Assembly: GCA_035546635.1 (NCBI GenBank)
Contig: DASZWJ010000031.1
Coordinates: 53,675 to 117,674 of the forward strand
Reading direction: 5' to 3'
From: Gammaproteobacteria bacterium
Lineage (GTDB): Bacteria; Pseudomonadota; Gammaproteobacteria; JAURND01
Length of the DNA: 64,000 bases
Shown here: positions 37,070 through 46,704 of the stretch, piece by piece
Layout of the letters: every line of letters starts with the position of its first letter
How positions within the stretch are numbered: position 1 is the stretch's first letter
Made by a program: the position numbers and the translations under genes
Notes under the pieces: model-generated
Seen by the model: the letters and a program-made list of their open reading frames with translations, nothing else
What the model was told of the DNA's origin: nothing
The model's database searches: none

Positions 37070-38884
37070 ATGTCCTCTGCCCTGGAAATCCTGCACAATG
37101 TCTTTGGTTACCATGAATTCCGTGGCAATCAAGCAGCAGTTACCGAACATATAATCAAAGGCTTAGACGCCTTTGTACTCATGCCTACCGGCGGTGGTAA
37201 GTCGCTGTGTTATCAGATTCCGGCTATCGCCAGAGCGGGTGTGGGTATTGTCATCTCACCCTTAATCGCCTTAATGCAAGACCAGGTCGATGCCTTATCA
37301 CAGCTGGGAGTTAAAGCGGCGTTTTTGAACTCAACCCTTGACCCACAAAGCGCCTGGGAAGTTGAACAACAACTGATCAAAGGTCAGCTCGATTTGCTCT
37401 ACGTCGCCCCAGAGCGACTTTTGACGCCGCGTTTTCTTAGCTTGCTGGAACAAACAAAAATCGCGCTATTTGCCATAGATGAAGCCCATTGCGTATCGCA
37501 ATGGGGACATGACTTCCGCCCTGAATATGTGCAACTGTCGATATTGCATGAACGCTTCCCGCACATACCGAGAATCGCCCTCACGGCCACTGCCGATGCC
37601 CCTACCCGCCAAGAAATTATTGAGCGCCTGGGTTTACAGGAGGCTCGCCAATTTATCGCCAGCTTCGATCGCCCGAATATTGTCTACCGCATTGTACAAA
37701 AACAAAACGCCCGCGAGCAGCTGCACCGTTTTCTGGAATCCGAACACCGCGGTGATGCCGGTATTGTCTATTGCCTATCACGCAAACGTGTTGAAGAAAC
37801 CGCAGCATGGCTACAGCAAAAAGGCTGGGAAGTGCTGCCCTATCATGCCGGTTTGAATAATGCTACCCGACAAAAAAATCAAATGCGCTTTATCCGAGAG
37901 GAAGGCGTCATCATGGTGGCAACCGTGGCTTTTGGCATGGGTATCGATAAATCCAACGTGCGCTTTGTCGCACATCTGGATCTACCCAAAAGTATTGAAG
38001 GATATTACCAAGAAACCGGCCGTGCTGGCCGAGATGGTTTGCCCGCTAATGCCTGGTTGTCTTATGGATTAGGCGATGTGATTGTGTTGCGACAAATGTT
38101 GGATAGTTCAGAAGCCGATGAGCAACACAAGCGTCTAGAGCGCCGCCGGCTGGATGCGCTGCTGGGTTTTTGTGAAACCACTTTGTGTAGAAGACAGGTG
38201 TTGCTGCATTATTTTGGAGAAGCGTATCACCCACCCTGCAATCATTGCGATAATTGTCTTACGCCTGTGGCCACCTGGGACGGTCAGATTGCCGCACAAA
38301 TGGCATTATCTTGCGTTTATCGCACTGGACAGCGCTTTGGCGTGAAGCATCTTGTAGACGTGCTAACCGGTAAGGTGACACCCCAGGTAGCGCGCTTTAA
38401 TCACGATAAGGTTTCGACCTTCGGCATTGGCCAGGCGTATACACCGCAGCAGTGGCAGAGTATTTATCGGCAATTGGTTGCGGCGAATTTGTTGACTATC
38501 GATATGCGTGGTTTTGGCAGCTTGCAGCTGACGACGCAGAGTCAGAAGCTGCTGCGTGGAGAACAGACGATTGCCTTTCGTAAAGATCCTGAAGTGACAC
38601 GTAAAAAAGAAAAAGCGGCTAAACCAGCCAAGAAAACTGCTGCAGATCGCCCCCAAGGACCGGCTCCAGATGATGCATTATGGCGAGCGCTGCGTAGTAA
38701 ACGGTTGGATTTAGCGCGTGAGCAGAGTGTGCCACCGTATGTGATTTTTCATGATAGTACTTTGATTGAAATTCATCACCAGAAGCCGCGCACGTTGGAG
38801 GAGTTTGCGACTATTTCCGGTGTGGGACAAAGTAAGCTGGAACGGTATGGAGAGATTTTTATTGATCTGGTTGCAGCGCATTAA
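37070..38884 (+). CDS. recQ: RecQ ATP-dependent DNA helicase
   Basis: A 604-residue 3'-5' DNA helicase for recombination and fork repair. Motif I is [13 protein letters not shown], motif [22 protein letters not shown], and motif [17 protein letters not shown]. The zinc-binding site is made by Cys of CETTLCRR and CNHCDNC. The winged helix follows, and an HRDC domain ends the protein ([20 protein letters not shown]). Length matches E. coli RecQ (about 609). It is the only gene in its unit. Confidence 0.96.
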   Translation: MSSALEILHNVFGYHEFRGNQAAVTEHIIKGLDAFVLMPTGGGKSLCYQIPAIARAGVGIVISPLIALMQDQVDALSQLGVKAAFLNSTLDPQSAWEVEQQLIKGQLDLLYVAPERLLTPRFLSLLEQTKIALFAIDEAHCVSQWGHDFRPEYVQLSILHERFPHIPRIALTATADAPTRQEIIERLGLQEARQFIASFDRPNIVYRIVQKQNAREQLHRFLESEHRGDAGIVYCLSRKRVEETAAWLQQKGWEVLPYHAGLNNATRQKNQMRFIREEGVIMVATVAFGMGIDKSNVRFVAHLDLPKSIEGYYQETGRAGRDGLPANAWLSYGLGDVIVLRQMLDSSEADEQHKRLERRRLDALLGFCETTLCRRQVLLHYFGEAYHPPCNHCDNCLTPVATWDGQIAAQMALSCVYRTGQRFGVKHLVDVLTGKVTPQVARFNHDKVSTFGIGQAYTPQQWQSIYRQLVAANLLTIDMRGFGSLQLTTQSQKLLRGEQTIAFRKDPEVTRKKEKAAKPAKKTAADRPQGPAPDDALWRALRSKRLDLAREQSVPPYVIFHDSTLIEIHHQKPRTLEEFATISGVGQSKLERYGEIFIDLVAAH

Positions 38885-38894
38885 AATCACAAAA

Positions 38895-39045
38895 TCACCC
38901 CCTTAGAAAAAGGGGGTCGCAGCCGTCAGGCTGCGGGGGGATTTAAAGAGTTTTGGGTGTTTAATACAGTGTGTTAGTACTCACTGCTTTTTAAATCCCC
39001 CCTCAGGCCTTGCGGCCTTCGACCCCCTTTTTCAAAGGGGGGTGA
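38895..39045. repeat. Palindromic repeat element, inverted copy
   Basis: The same family as at 13.5 and 36.8 kb, but the core is in the opposite orientation (GAGTTTTGGGTG near 38948, then GTGTTAGTACTCAC). It lies between the convergent ends of recQ and yhdP, a likely two-way terminator. Confidence 0.85.
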
Positions 39046-39077
39046 GAACCTCGCAAAAAGGAAGTGGGCGGTTGACC

Positions 39078-42000
39078 TCAAACCTTCTCAAAAACCGGAT
39101 CCGTCCAACTACCCGTCACATGATACGTCGTACTAAACAAGCCATTTAAAATTCCACCAATCAATTTATTTATCACCCATACCCCTGCCGCGACAATGGG
39201 CCCACCAATAAATATCGACGCACCCGCCAGACTGCTAGTCAAAAATGGCGTGATTTTTACTGATAAATCATAATCTTTAGCGCCAAGGCCAATACGCCCC
39301 TCTGTCTCAATTTTAGCAAGATCACCTTTAATCAAAGCATCTTTGGTTTCAGCATTACCATTCGTCACAGTAAAATCCCCCGTTAAATCATCAAAATCAA
39401 AACTGGTTTTTGGCGTTAAAATGCTAAAAGGTTTTAGTAATAAATTTTGTAAACTTTGTATGGTCAATAAATTTAAAATCCTGCCTAGACCCGCTTCAGC
39501 ACGATTATTAATGACATTTAATATTTCACCTTTTTCAAAATCAAAAGCGAATTTGCCATTGAGTTTATGAGTATCTACTTCATAAAGCGGACCTGGCCAG
39601 CTTAAAGTAAAGCTACCAAAACCTTTGGCGCCCTTTAAACTTTTAGTCAGATTCCAATCCGACAATAACATACCCAAATTCTTAGTTTTTAGATATCCGC
39701 CGAGAATCGTGCTGGGTTTACCATTAATACTGCGCCAATGCCCCATAGCAAGAAATCTAAACAGAGGAAAATCTACACTCAATCGAGTAATTTGCATGGC
39801 ATTTTTTTGCCGCATCGTCAAAAAGCAGATGGTGCCTAATGGGTGTTTATCAATATAAACATTCTGAAAAATCAGATCTAATGAGGGAATTTGTTGGGGA
39901 TTAATATAACTGATATTCTGCATTACTTTTTTAGTCGCTACGTTTTTCTGTGTCGCATTCACTGTAGAAGAAGTTAAACAAACACGTTGAAAATTCGCTT
40001 TAATGAATTTATCGGAAGATAAATCAAATGGAATCGAAATATATCCCTGTAAATTAACACCATTGACTTTAATCAACCAAGCATCCAGCATTTGTTTCAC
40101 TTGAATTAACACTTTATCCACGGTGATACCAAAGGCGCTTAATTTATCGATATTGAGAGTAATATTTTTGATATTCATTCTCTCCTTACCTCCTGCCTTT
40201 GCCGGTTTTGCAGTCTTTTTAGCTGTGATTTCACTTGATGAAAAATATTGACCCAACTCACTTAAATTCAAGCTGGGAATTTTAGCGTTAACGATCAAAC
40301 CTGAGGTATTGGGCAGTTTTGCCGGTTTACCACCTAATTCAATATCACCACTGACTAGATGGGTGGTTTGCGCCTGATGTTCTAAAGCTAAGGCTGCACT
40401 TAATTTTTTCCCATAATCGAAGAAAATATTGGCTTTGTTATCTGCGGATTCGAGTTTAATGACAGTTGGCTGACTTTGCTCTGGGGTTTTCTTCAAAGGC
40501 ACAGGCAAATTAACACCCACGCCTACCAAGTTAGAATTCACTAGAAGGCCAGTATGCACTTTATCATTTAGGGTCGTGAAAGTTAGCTTGGCTTTATATG
40601 GCGCCACGCCAGTTAAAATGGGCGTTAAAAAATCTAAGTGATAATTTTTAATCACCTCTGGCAGAGATAAGCCACCTATAATGTTAACATCAGTTTCAAT
40701 GCTTGGATTTTGTAACGGAACAACAATAGCATTATGCCGAGTCACGATATTAATTGCAGTCGGTTGACCGAGCCATTGCCCTTTGATTTCTTTGGCATTC
40801 ACACTGTTCTCAGTAAACTGTAAAGCCCCTTGCACTTTATTTAAAACAATTTGGTAAGCCGGTATTTTTAAAATACCTTCCGGTTTCAATACATAATGAC
40901 CATTCACCTTGAGGCCTTTTGACTCATATAAGGGCGCGATTAAATCTATCGTTAAATGGGTTGGGCCTGTGTAATCAAGATATCTGAAGGTATCGCCAAT
41001 CACCGCATTTAACGGACTGGCAAAAACAAAGCGACTTAAATCACTATATTTAGCATCTGAATTCCAATGCAATTTTAAAGTAGCGTGATGTAAATCGGGA
41101 ATTTCTGCATGAATGGCGTGGGTATCGACTCCCAGCACTTTAGCATTCACCACATCGGCGCTAAGACTATTATTATTAAATTTCAGATGGCCGTAAATAT
41201 TCGTGAGATCAGGCCAGCCGGATAGGTAATGTAAATCAGTATTTTCTATTTGCAGATTAGCCTGAAATCGACCTTTACCATCTGCAAAAGGAAAATGCGA
41301 CAGCGGTCCTTGCAGCAGCACCTTGCCATGCACGCTATCACCGTTAACCAAGGCAGTTTTTAACCAAGCATTTAATTTTTCCGATAACATCCCACGAGGA
41401 AGATACTTAAGTAGTTGGGTGATTTTATTGTCAGAAAAATTAGCATGTAGCAATATATCCTTATCATTTTTGTGAAAATTAACATCCATCACCGCTTGGA
41501 GCTTTAAATCGGCATTGCTCAGAAAAAGCTGTTTAACAGATAACTTCCAGCCTTGCCTTGTCTCTAAACCGGTTAAATCCAACTTGATACGCTCAAAAGT
41601 TAACGGCTCGGTAAACAACTGCGGGCTAGTAATTTTCGTATGATCGGCATCGAGTTTGAGTGCACCCACAACAGGGGTCAACAATAATTGTAAATTTTTG
41701 ATGGCTGCTTCTGTGCCATCCATTTTTTTCAGGTGCACATCCACCTGCGCTAAACCAATTTGCTCATAGTTTTTCAGCCAAGTAAGAATATCTTCAATCG
41801 GATGCGTGGAAGTTGGTCCTTTTGGTTGAATTTTTATACCGTTAATCGCCCAAGTATCATTGGGGAATTGCTCGATGTATAGCTTAGCGCCAGATAAATA
41901 AATCGTATCTGGCATTAAACTCCAATGGGTTAAGCTTTTAAGCAGATTTAAACTGAATTGCAGATGCTCAGCTTGTAGCTGTTTAATCTGTCCGGTAGCG

Positions 42001-42233
42001 TCGTAGATGGTGATGTGATCGAGGTCAATCACCGGTAATAAACCGTGCCAAGCGCCGGCGACTTTACCGATTGTCACCGGTTGATGGAGGGCTTGACTGG
42101 CGATTTTCTCAAAGAAGGGTTTGTAATGATTTAAGGGGCGGAAGAAAATGCTTGCTGAAAAAATAAATAATAATAGCAAAAATGCTATGATGGTTACAAA
42201 TTTTCCGTATTTTCTTGCAGCATTATGATCCAC
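39078..42233 (-). CDS. yhdP: YhdP-family AsmA-like envelope protein
   Basis: A 1051-residue protein with one N-terminal membrane helix (FVTIIAFLLLLFIFSASIFF) and a long periplasmic region rich in beta strands. HQPVTIGKVAGAWHGLLPVIDL near residue 50 and the C-terminal FTVTNGNAETKDALIKGDLA block fit the YhdP/TIGR02099 family. The final segment (FIGGPIVAAGVWVINKLIGG) matches the family's end. In E. coli, YhdP, TamB and YdbH move phospholipids to the outer membrane. This one is somewhat shorter than E. coli YhdP (about 1266). It lies alone. Confidence 0.88.
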   Translation of the reverse strand: MDHNAARKYGKFVTIIAFLLLLFIFSASIFFRPLNHYKPFFEKIASQALHQPVTIGKVAGAWHGLLPVIDLDHITIYDATGQIKQLQAEHLQFSLNLLKSLTHWSLMPDTIYLSGAKLYIEQFPNDTWAINGIKIQPKGPTSTHPIEDILTWLKNYEQIGLAQVDVHLKKMDGTEAAIKNLQLLLTPVVGALKLDADHTKITSPQLFTEPLTFERIKLDLTGLETRQGWKLSVKQLFLSNADLKLQAVMDVNFHKNDKDILLHANFSDNKITQLLKYLPRGMLSEKLNAWLKTALVNGDSVHGKVLLQGPLSHFPFADGKGRFQANLQIENTDLHYLSGWPDLTNIYGHLKFNNNSLSADVVNAKVLGVDTHAIHAEIPDLHHATLKLHWNSDAKYSDLSRFVFASPLNAVIGDTFRYLDYTGPTHLTIDLIAPLYESKGLKVNGHYVLKPEGILKIPAYQIVLNKVQGALQFTENSVNAKEIKGQWLGQPTAINIVTRHNAIVVPLQNPSIETDVNIIGGLSLPEVIKNYHLDFLTPILTGVAPYKAKLTFTTLNDKVHTGLLVNSNLVGVGVNLPVPLKKTPEQSQPTVIKLESADNKANIFFDYGKKLSAALALEHQAQTTHLVSGDIELGGKPAKLPNTSGLIVNAKIPSLNLSELGQYFSSSEITAKKTAKPAKAGGKERMNIKNITLNIDKLSAFGITVDKVLIQVKQMLDAWLIKVNGVNLQGYISIPFDLSSDKFIKANFQRVCLTSSTVNATQKNVATKKVMQNISYINPQQIPSLDLIFQNVYIDKHPLGTICFLTMRQKNAMQITRLSVDFPLFRFLAMGHWRSINGKPSTILGGYLKTKNLGMLLSDWNLTKSLKGAKGFGSFTLSWPGPLYEVDTHKLNGKFAFDFEKGEILNVINNRAEAGLGRILNLLTIQSLQNLLLKPFSILTPKTSFDFDDLTGDFTVTNGNAETKDALIKGDLAKIETEGRIGLGAKDYDLSVKITPFLTSSLAGASIFIGGPIVAAGVWVINKLIGGILNGLFSTTYHVTGSWTDPVFEKV

Positions 42234-42422
42234 AATGATTAATCCATTAACTTATCTTGGTTGATTATAACGCTTGTTAGTCTCTGGAGAGTAGGAAATT
42301 TTTCCGCAACTTCATCACTTCCGCCCCTCCTTTGGAAGGGGCGGTAATTCGAGTCCTAAAATTTATTTCTACGATACTGGATTAGCTGCGCATCTTACTC
42401 GGGTTTATAAAAGTTAGAGACT

Positions 42423-42575
42423 TTAAACCAACAGCCGAGGAATAAACTCAGAAGTACTCAAAGGCACTGCCACCCCATAACCGCTTAATTGCGTCGCCCA
42501 CGTAATCACCGCAGCACCTTCCAGAAAATTATAACCAATCGGTTGCACCGTGCGATTTTCAAATGTTTCTAAAAA
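42423..42575 (-). pseudogene. Ghost of a second pfaD (last 50 codons)
   Basis: Reading leftward, the frame gives FLETFENRTVQPIGYNFLEG … SEFIPRLLV and a TAA at 42425-42423. It matches the end of the intact PfaD (FLETLENRTVQQIGYNLLEG … FEFIPRPLG) with about 20 base differences over about 155 bases by eye. The frame is open, with no stop. The 5' end breaks off at about 42575. It is the remains of a diverged second pfaD copy. Confidence 0.85.
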
Positions 42576-42581
42576 GAGCAA

Positions 42582-42628
42582 GAGGGCTTGGCTGGCGATT
42601 TTCTCAAAGAAGGGTTTGTAATAATTTA
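42582..42628 (-). other. 47-bp fragment of yhdP 5' region
   Basis: This stretch matches 42087-42133 inside yhdP (codons about 35-49) with two differences, for example GGCGATTTTCTCAAAGAAGG. It abuts the pfaD ghost, so the junction records a rearrangement that put pfaD and yhdP copies side by side. The remaining 610-bp gap (42234-42843) holds a short GC hairpin (42321-42344) and the F-box gene promoter. Confidence 0.8.
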
Positions 42629-42679
42629 TAATGACGATGACTCGGGAACCAAATTGAAAAAAGACACAATAATTTTTTT

Positions 42680-42712
42680 CTTAATTTTTTCTTAATTTGC
42701 AAATGCTATATT
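42680..42712 (+). promoter_or_regulatory. PmrA-like box and -10 of the F-box-like gene
   Basis: CTTAATTTT (42680) and CTTAATTTG (42691) begin 11 nt apart, close to the PmrA consensus cTTAATatT, two bases, cTTAATatT. TATATT at 42707-42712 lies 16 nt after the second half-site. The transcript would start near 42718, which rules out translation from an ATG at 42697. Confidence 0.65.
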
Positions 42713-42843
42713 TGCATATTAAAGAAACCGAGATAAATCAACTGATAATCCCTAGCATTGTAATCTCCCCCTTTATTATCAAAGGAGGAGAAGCAATTAC
42801 GAAATATCTCTACAACCTGATACCCCCTAAAAAGAGAGCCCAG

Positions 42844-44886
42844 ATGAGCGATCAACCTTCAGAAATTAAAAAGCCAGAATTAAATAGTCTTCAGCAAGAA
42901 GCTTCCGATACTGCAGATGAAAAAAAAATCATAACGCACGCAGATCTAGCTAAAGAGGCCAGGGATCTCGAACTTGCGAAAACTATGTCTTTGCAAGCAA
43001 AAACCGCAGAAAACGAAGATGATGAAGAGTATGTACCTCTGCGTTCTCAATTGAAAGAACTTCCAGAAACACCACCAAAACCAGATGAATTAAAAGAGTA
43101 TTCGCAGATGGTGGCTCAGCAACTACAACTAGAAACTGATAGCGACACAGCTCGAACTATTGCGGATGCAGATAAGAAACTTCAGTTAAATTCTTTACCA
43201 GATCATTTGATACAAGAAGCTTTGCTCGGGTTAAAACCAAAAGAGATTTTTCAGTTTGGCGATTTGTCCAAAGATATGCAGTTAGTAAGCCGAGACAAAA
43301 AGCTATGGCAAACATTTTTACGAAAGGATGCAAAATCAGAAAATCCAATTTCTGATTTTTTTGATGTTAAAAATAAAAATCCTATTAAACGGGCTCCTGA
43401 ATATTGGCCGCTTACTAAGAACGATCCTGATTATTTCGGAAACCACAACTCAAAAGATTATGATCCATCAACACTACCAATTAAATTAGCTAAATTTTTT
43501 ATGGATATTGTTACTAATTACGAGAATGATAGTTTTGCAATACTAAGACTAATTTCTTGTATTCTTCGATTTCCCAAAGTCTATGCAGAACTAAGAACTT
43601 CTAACGCAGATCTCCCTGATGAGAAAGAGGAATATATTAAAGAACTATTTTCCCGTTGGTTTAACTTGGGAAAAAATGATTTAGGCAAAAGCTTTTATAA
43701 TCTTGGTACAATTTTTTTATCATTTCCAACATTTTCTTCAGAATACTTTGAAAAAGTACCAGAATTGATTCAAGTAATGCAAAAACTGGCCGGGGTGCAT
43801 GAACCTGACACTACGGAGGAACCTGATGAATTGGCAGAGCATACTCCCTTATCAAACTCAGATATAGCTATAGCACTTCTAAATAAAGCTGCAGAATTCG
43901 AGTATTATCAAGCTAAAATTTTGATAGCTGCTTTAGAGTTTGACAAAATAGATTCAGATCTACCTAAAGAAAAGATAATACAACTGTTTCAAGAAGCACG
44001 GAAAAGTTGGTTAAACACACAAAAACACTTAACCAATTCATCTGAATCTGAAAAAGATTATGCTTTTGTCGAGTATGCCTACCAACTCCTCAAATCAACA
44101 AATCTAAATTACTTTAAAAAGTCATTTTCTTATTTAAAACAAGGAATGGAAAAGATTCCACAAGATGCCATTAGCTCTGTTAATCAGGGACCTATGCCTA
44201 AATGGTTAAAAATCATTTTAAAAAATGATCCAAGATATGTCACTGATGGGTTATCTAAGCGATTAGGTATAAATATAGAAAATTTTGATGATGAAATAGA
44301 CATAGGTAAATTATACTTTCAATTAGCAAAAAATATTTTTGAAAAAAGAAAACAAGCCAAGAAATCTCCGACGCCTACTGAAGAACATGATTTATTAATG
44401 GATTCAATGCCTCATGTCGATATGTTATTACGACAATCCGCTAAACTAGGATATTCACAAGCTAATTCATTACATAAAGCGCTTGTGAATCAAGGCGAAC
44501 TGACACCATTAGCCTGGGAAATATCTACGAGTAGCGGTCAATTATTTTTTCCTCCCCCTGTAGCAGGGATGATGCAGAAATTACATGAGGTTATTGCTAT
44601 TTTACAGCCCATATTTCCATATGGAAATAAAGTATTAGATGACCTGTTGAAATTGATGCACAAGCCCGAGACTATCAAAGATTGGGCAAAAAATTATGCA
44701 GAAAGTTACGCTACTAAATTACAAGAAATTTCACATTCGATGGTTTTGCCAGCCAAAGATCAAAATGCGCTTGGTCGCGCCAAAGCGATTTTAAATTTAA
44801 TGGCAAAACAAGCAAATTTATCGCCTTCGCCTGCAGATACTGAGAATACTCGAGGACAATCAACGCTACCTTCTTTGTCTGAGTGA
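42844..44886 (+). CDS. F-box-like protein, candidate effector
   Basis: A 680-residue protein without signal peptide. Residues about 113-163 (LNSLPDHLIQEALLGLKPKE … LVSRDKKLWQTFL) fit the F-box pattern: LP-x-L start, LxPKEI turn and an LVSRDKKLW end. F-box proteins bind Skp1 in eukaryotic ubiquitin ligases, so a host target is implied. The rest is helical, with Sel1/TPR-like stretches (SNSDIAIALLNKAAEFEYYQ and LLRQSAKLGYSQANSLHKAL). The start at 42844 is chosen because the PmrA-like promoter predicts a transcript starting near 42718. An AAAGGAGG at 42781 precedes an in-frame ATT (42796), a less likely start. Function is inference. Confidence 0.7.
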   Translation: MSDQPSEIKKPELNSLQQEASDTADEKKIITHADLAKEARDLELAKTMSLQAKTAENEDDEEYVPLRSQLKELPETPPKPDELKEYSQMVAQQLQLETDSDTARTIADADKKLQLNSLPDHLIQEALLGLKPKEIFQFGDLSKDMQLVSRDKKLWQTFLRKDAKSENPISDFFDVKNKNPIKRAPEYWPLTKNDPDYFGNHNSKDYDPSTLPIKLAKFFMDIVTNYENDSFAILRLISCILRFPKVYAELRTSNADLPDEKEEYIKELFSRWFNLGKNDLGKSFYNLGTIFLSFPTFSSEYFEKVPELIQVMQKLAGVHEPDTTEEPDELAEHTPLSNSDIAIALLNKAAEFEYYQAKILIAALEFDKIDSDLPKEKIIQLFQEARKSWLNTQKHLTNSSESEKDYAFVEYAYQLLKSTNLNYFKKSFSYLKQGMEKIPQDAISSVNQGPMPKWLKIILKNDPRYVTDGLSKRLGINIENFDDEIDIGKLYFQLAKNIFEKRKQAKKSPTPTEEHDLLMDSMPHVDMLLRQSAKLGYSQANSLHKALVNQGELTPLAWEISTSSGQLFFPPPVAGMMQKLHEVIAILQPIFPYGNKVLDDLLKLMHKPETIKDWAKNYAESYATKLQEISHSMVLPAKDQNALGRAKAILNLMAKQANLSPSPADTENTRGQSTLPSLSE

Positions 44887-44966
44887 TTTTCGCAGCTTGG
44901 TTATACAAATAGGTTTCCAGCTCCCTTGTGGGCTGAGCTATCCGATGCACACATCTCATTTAAGAC

Positions 44967-45084
44967 TCAAAAAGAAGGCACGTCATCCCGGCAGGAAGCC
45001 GGGATCTAGTTCGCAGGAAAGCGAAACTTTAACTTCCCTGTCAACTAGATCCCGGCTTCCTGCCGAAACGACGTGCCTTTTTGA
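44967..45084. repeat. 118-bp inverted-repeat element, third family
   Basis: Left part AAGGCACGTCATCCCGGCAG and right part CTGCCGAAACGACGTGCCTT are near-perfect inverted copies, with inner arms GATCTAGTT and AACTAGATC. It lies between the convergent F-box and pfaD genes. The CGTCATCCCGGC type is a common dispersed palindrome in proteobacteria. It can serve as a two-way terminator. Confidence 0.8.
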
Positions 45085-45135
45085 ATTTCGCGCCAGCAAC
45101 TAACTAATTTCCCTCTCCCCTTGGAGAGAAAAATT

Positions 45136-46701
45136 TTAACCCAGCGGCCGAGGAATAAATTCAAAAGCACTCAAGGGCACTGCCACCCCATAACTGCGTA
45201 ATTGGGCTGCCCGAGTAATCACCGCAGCACCTTCCAGCAAATTATAACCAATCTGTTGTACCGTGCGATTTTCAAGTGTTTCTAAAAAAGAGCCTTTCAC
45301 CCAATCATTAAATGCGCCCATCGCCGGACCACACCAAAGCTGATAATCTAACCGGCGTGATTCATCACCGCTAATCGCCCAGCGACTAGATAACCCCAAA
45401 TAAGAGCGAAATACCAAGGCCATACGATGCTTGGGATTTTGTTCGGCTAATGTCACCTGACGTGGATCACGCGCGGCAAAAAAAGCTCGGGTATTTTTCC
45501 AAACTTCTTCAAGCGTCGCATGAAAACATTTTTCCTCAAGATTAGCTTTTTCTTCTGCGGGGATGGCTTCAAGCGTCGGGTATTTGACATACAGTTCATA
45601 AAATTTCAAAGCCCGCCGACTAAATAAAGTGCCACGCTTTAATACTTGCAGCTTCACACCCAATTCAAACATGTCCGCTGCCGGCGCCATTTCGACATCC
45701 GTCATATCTGCCTCAGCTAGCATAGCTTTGGCTTTGGGACAAATACCGGCTTCTACCGCCGCTTGATTCACGCTACCGGTGAGCACATAGGCTGCGCCCA
45801 TGGCAAAAGCGGCAGCTACTGCCGTTGGCGTACCCAAGCCACCTGCTGCACCGACACGCAAGGGTTGTGCATAGCCATGTTTTTCTGTCATTTGCGCGGC
45901 AAGATGCTGAATCACCGGAAATAATGCACCTAATGGGCGATTATCGGTGTGTCCACCAGAATCGGCTTCGGCAGTAATATCTTCAGCAACAGGAAGATTT
46001 TTAGCTAAGTCAGCTTCTTGTTGTGTGAGTTTGCCTTGGCTGACTAATTGCGCTAACAATTCACCCGGCACTGGCGTCATAAATAACTTGGCAACTTCAA
46101 CGCGTGAAATTTTAGCTAATACATGATTGCGTCTACAAATGTTCCCTTGCGAATCGGTATGCAAACCGGAAAACGCATAATGCACAATGAAGGGACTTAA
46201 CGACATATAGGCAGAAGCAGATACGCGCTGTATGCCAAAGCGTAAAAATAAATTGACAGTTGCCTCTTCTAACGCCGGTTCATTGGGGTTGAAGATTAAA
46301 TTCGCACCCCAACCGGAAAAACTTTGTAATTGCTGATAGATCTTCTGCAAATTTTTCTCAACGACATCCGGCATGAGACCAGCTGCGCCGAAGGAGCCCA
46401 TAAAGCCGCTTTTAACTGCGGCGATTACACATTCGGCTGAGGCGATGCCGTTGGCCATTTCTCCAACAACATAGGGGAAACGCAGCTGATGTGTGGCTAG
46501 AAAATTAGCATCCCCCAACCATTCTGGATATAACGGCGGCAAAGTAGCTATTAAATTTTCTTGCTGCAATGGGTCAGTAGAGATTTCTTTAGCTAAAACC
46601 GGCTCGTATCTTTGTGTGTGTTTATTCAGCACAATATGAATAGGTTCTCGCACTTGCGAAACAATTTGAGCAATATTTTTTGGGTAGGTATTTTGGTTCA
46701 T
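45136..46701 (-). CDS. pfaD: PfaD-like enoyl reductase (2-nitropropane dioxygenase fold)
   Basis: A 521-residue FMN-dependent enoyl reductase acting in trans on Pfa-type synthases. PYVVGEMANGIASAECVIAA near residue 75 and FMGSFGAAGLMPDVVEKNL are family blocks. VAEDITAEADSGGHTDNRPLGALFPVI near 250 and RVGAAGGLGTPTAVAAAFAMGAAYVLTGSVNQA near 285 form the FMN site. The C-terminal part (WAISGDESRRLDYQLWCGPAMGAFNDWVKGSFL) is specific to PfaD. The start lies 3 bp after the DH-DH gene. A ghost copy of its end lies at 42.4 kb. Confidence 0.92.
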   Translation of the reverse strand: MNQNTYPKNIAQIVSQVREPIHIVLNKHTQRYEPVLAKEISTDPLQQENLIATLPPLYPEWLGDANFLATHQLRFPYVVGEMANGIASAECVIAAVKSGFMGSFGAAGLMPDVVEKNLQKIYQQLQSFSGWGANLIFNPNEPALEEATVNLFLRFGIQRVSASAYMSLSPFIVHYAFSGLHTDSQGNICRRNHVLAKISRVEVAKLFMTPVPGELLAQLVSQGKLTQQEADLAKNLPVAEDITAEADSGGHTDNRPLGALFPVIQHLAAQMTEKHGYAQPLRVGAAGGLGTPTAVAAAFAMGAAYVLTGSVNQAAVEAGICPKAKAMLAEADMTDVEMAPAADMFELGVKLQVLKRGTLFSRRALKFYELYVKYPTLEAIPAEEKANLEEKCFHATLEEVWKNTRAFFAARDPRQVTLAEQNPKHRMALVFRSYLGLSSRWAISGDESRRLDYQLWCGPAMGAFNDWVKGSFLETLENRTVQQIGYNLLEGAAVITRAAQLRSYGVAVPLSAFEFIPRPLG

Positions 46702-46704
46702 AAT

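Noticed and set aside
42321..42344. GC-rich hairpin upstream of yhdP as a terminator
   Set aside because: It lies upstream of yhdP and not after any intact gene, with no T run. It may belong to the rearranged ghost region.
42697..42843. ATG start 49 codons upstream for the F-box-like protein, with a hydrophobic N-terminus like a membrane anchor
   Set aside because: It lies before the predicted transcript start (about 42718) and overlaps the -10 region. The AAAGGAGG near 42781 looks like part of a decayed palindrome, and only an ATT codon follows it at good spacing.
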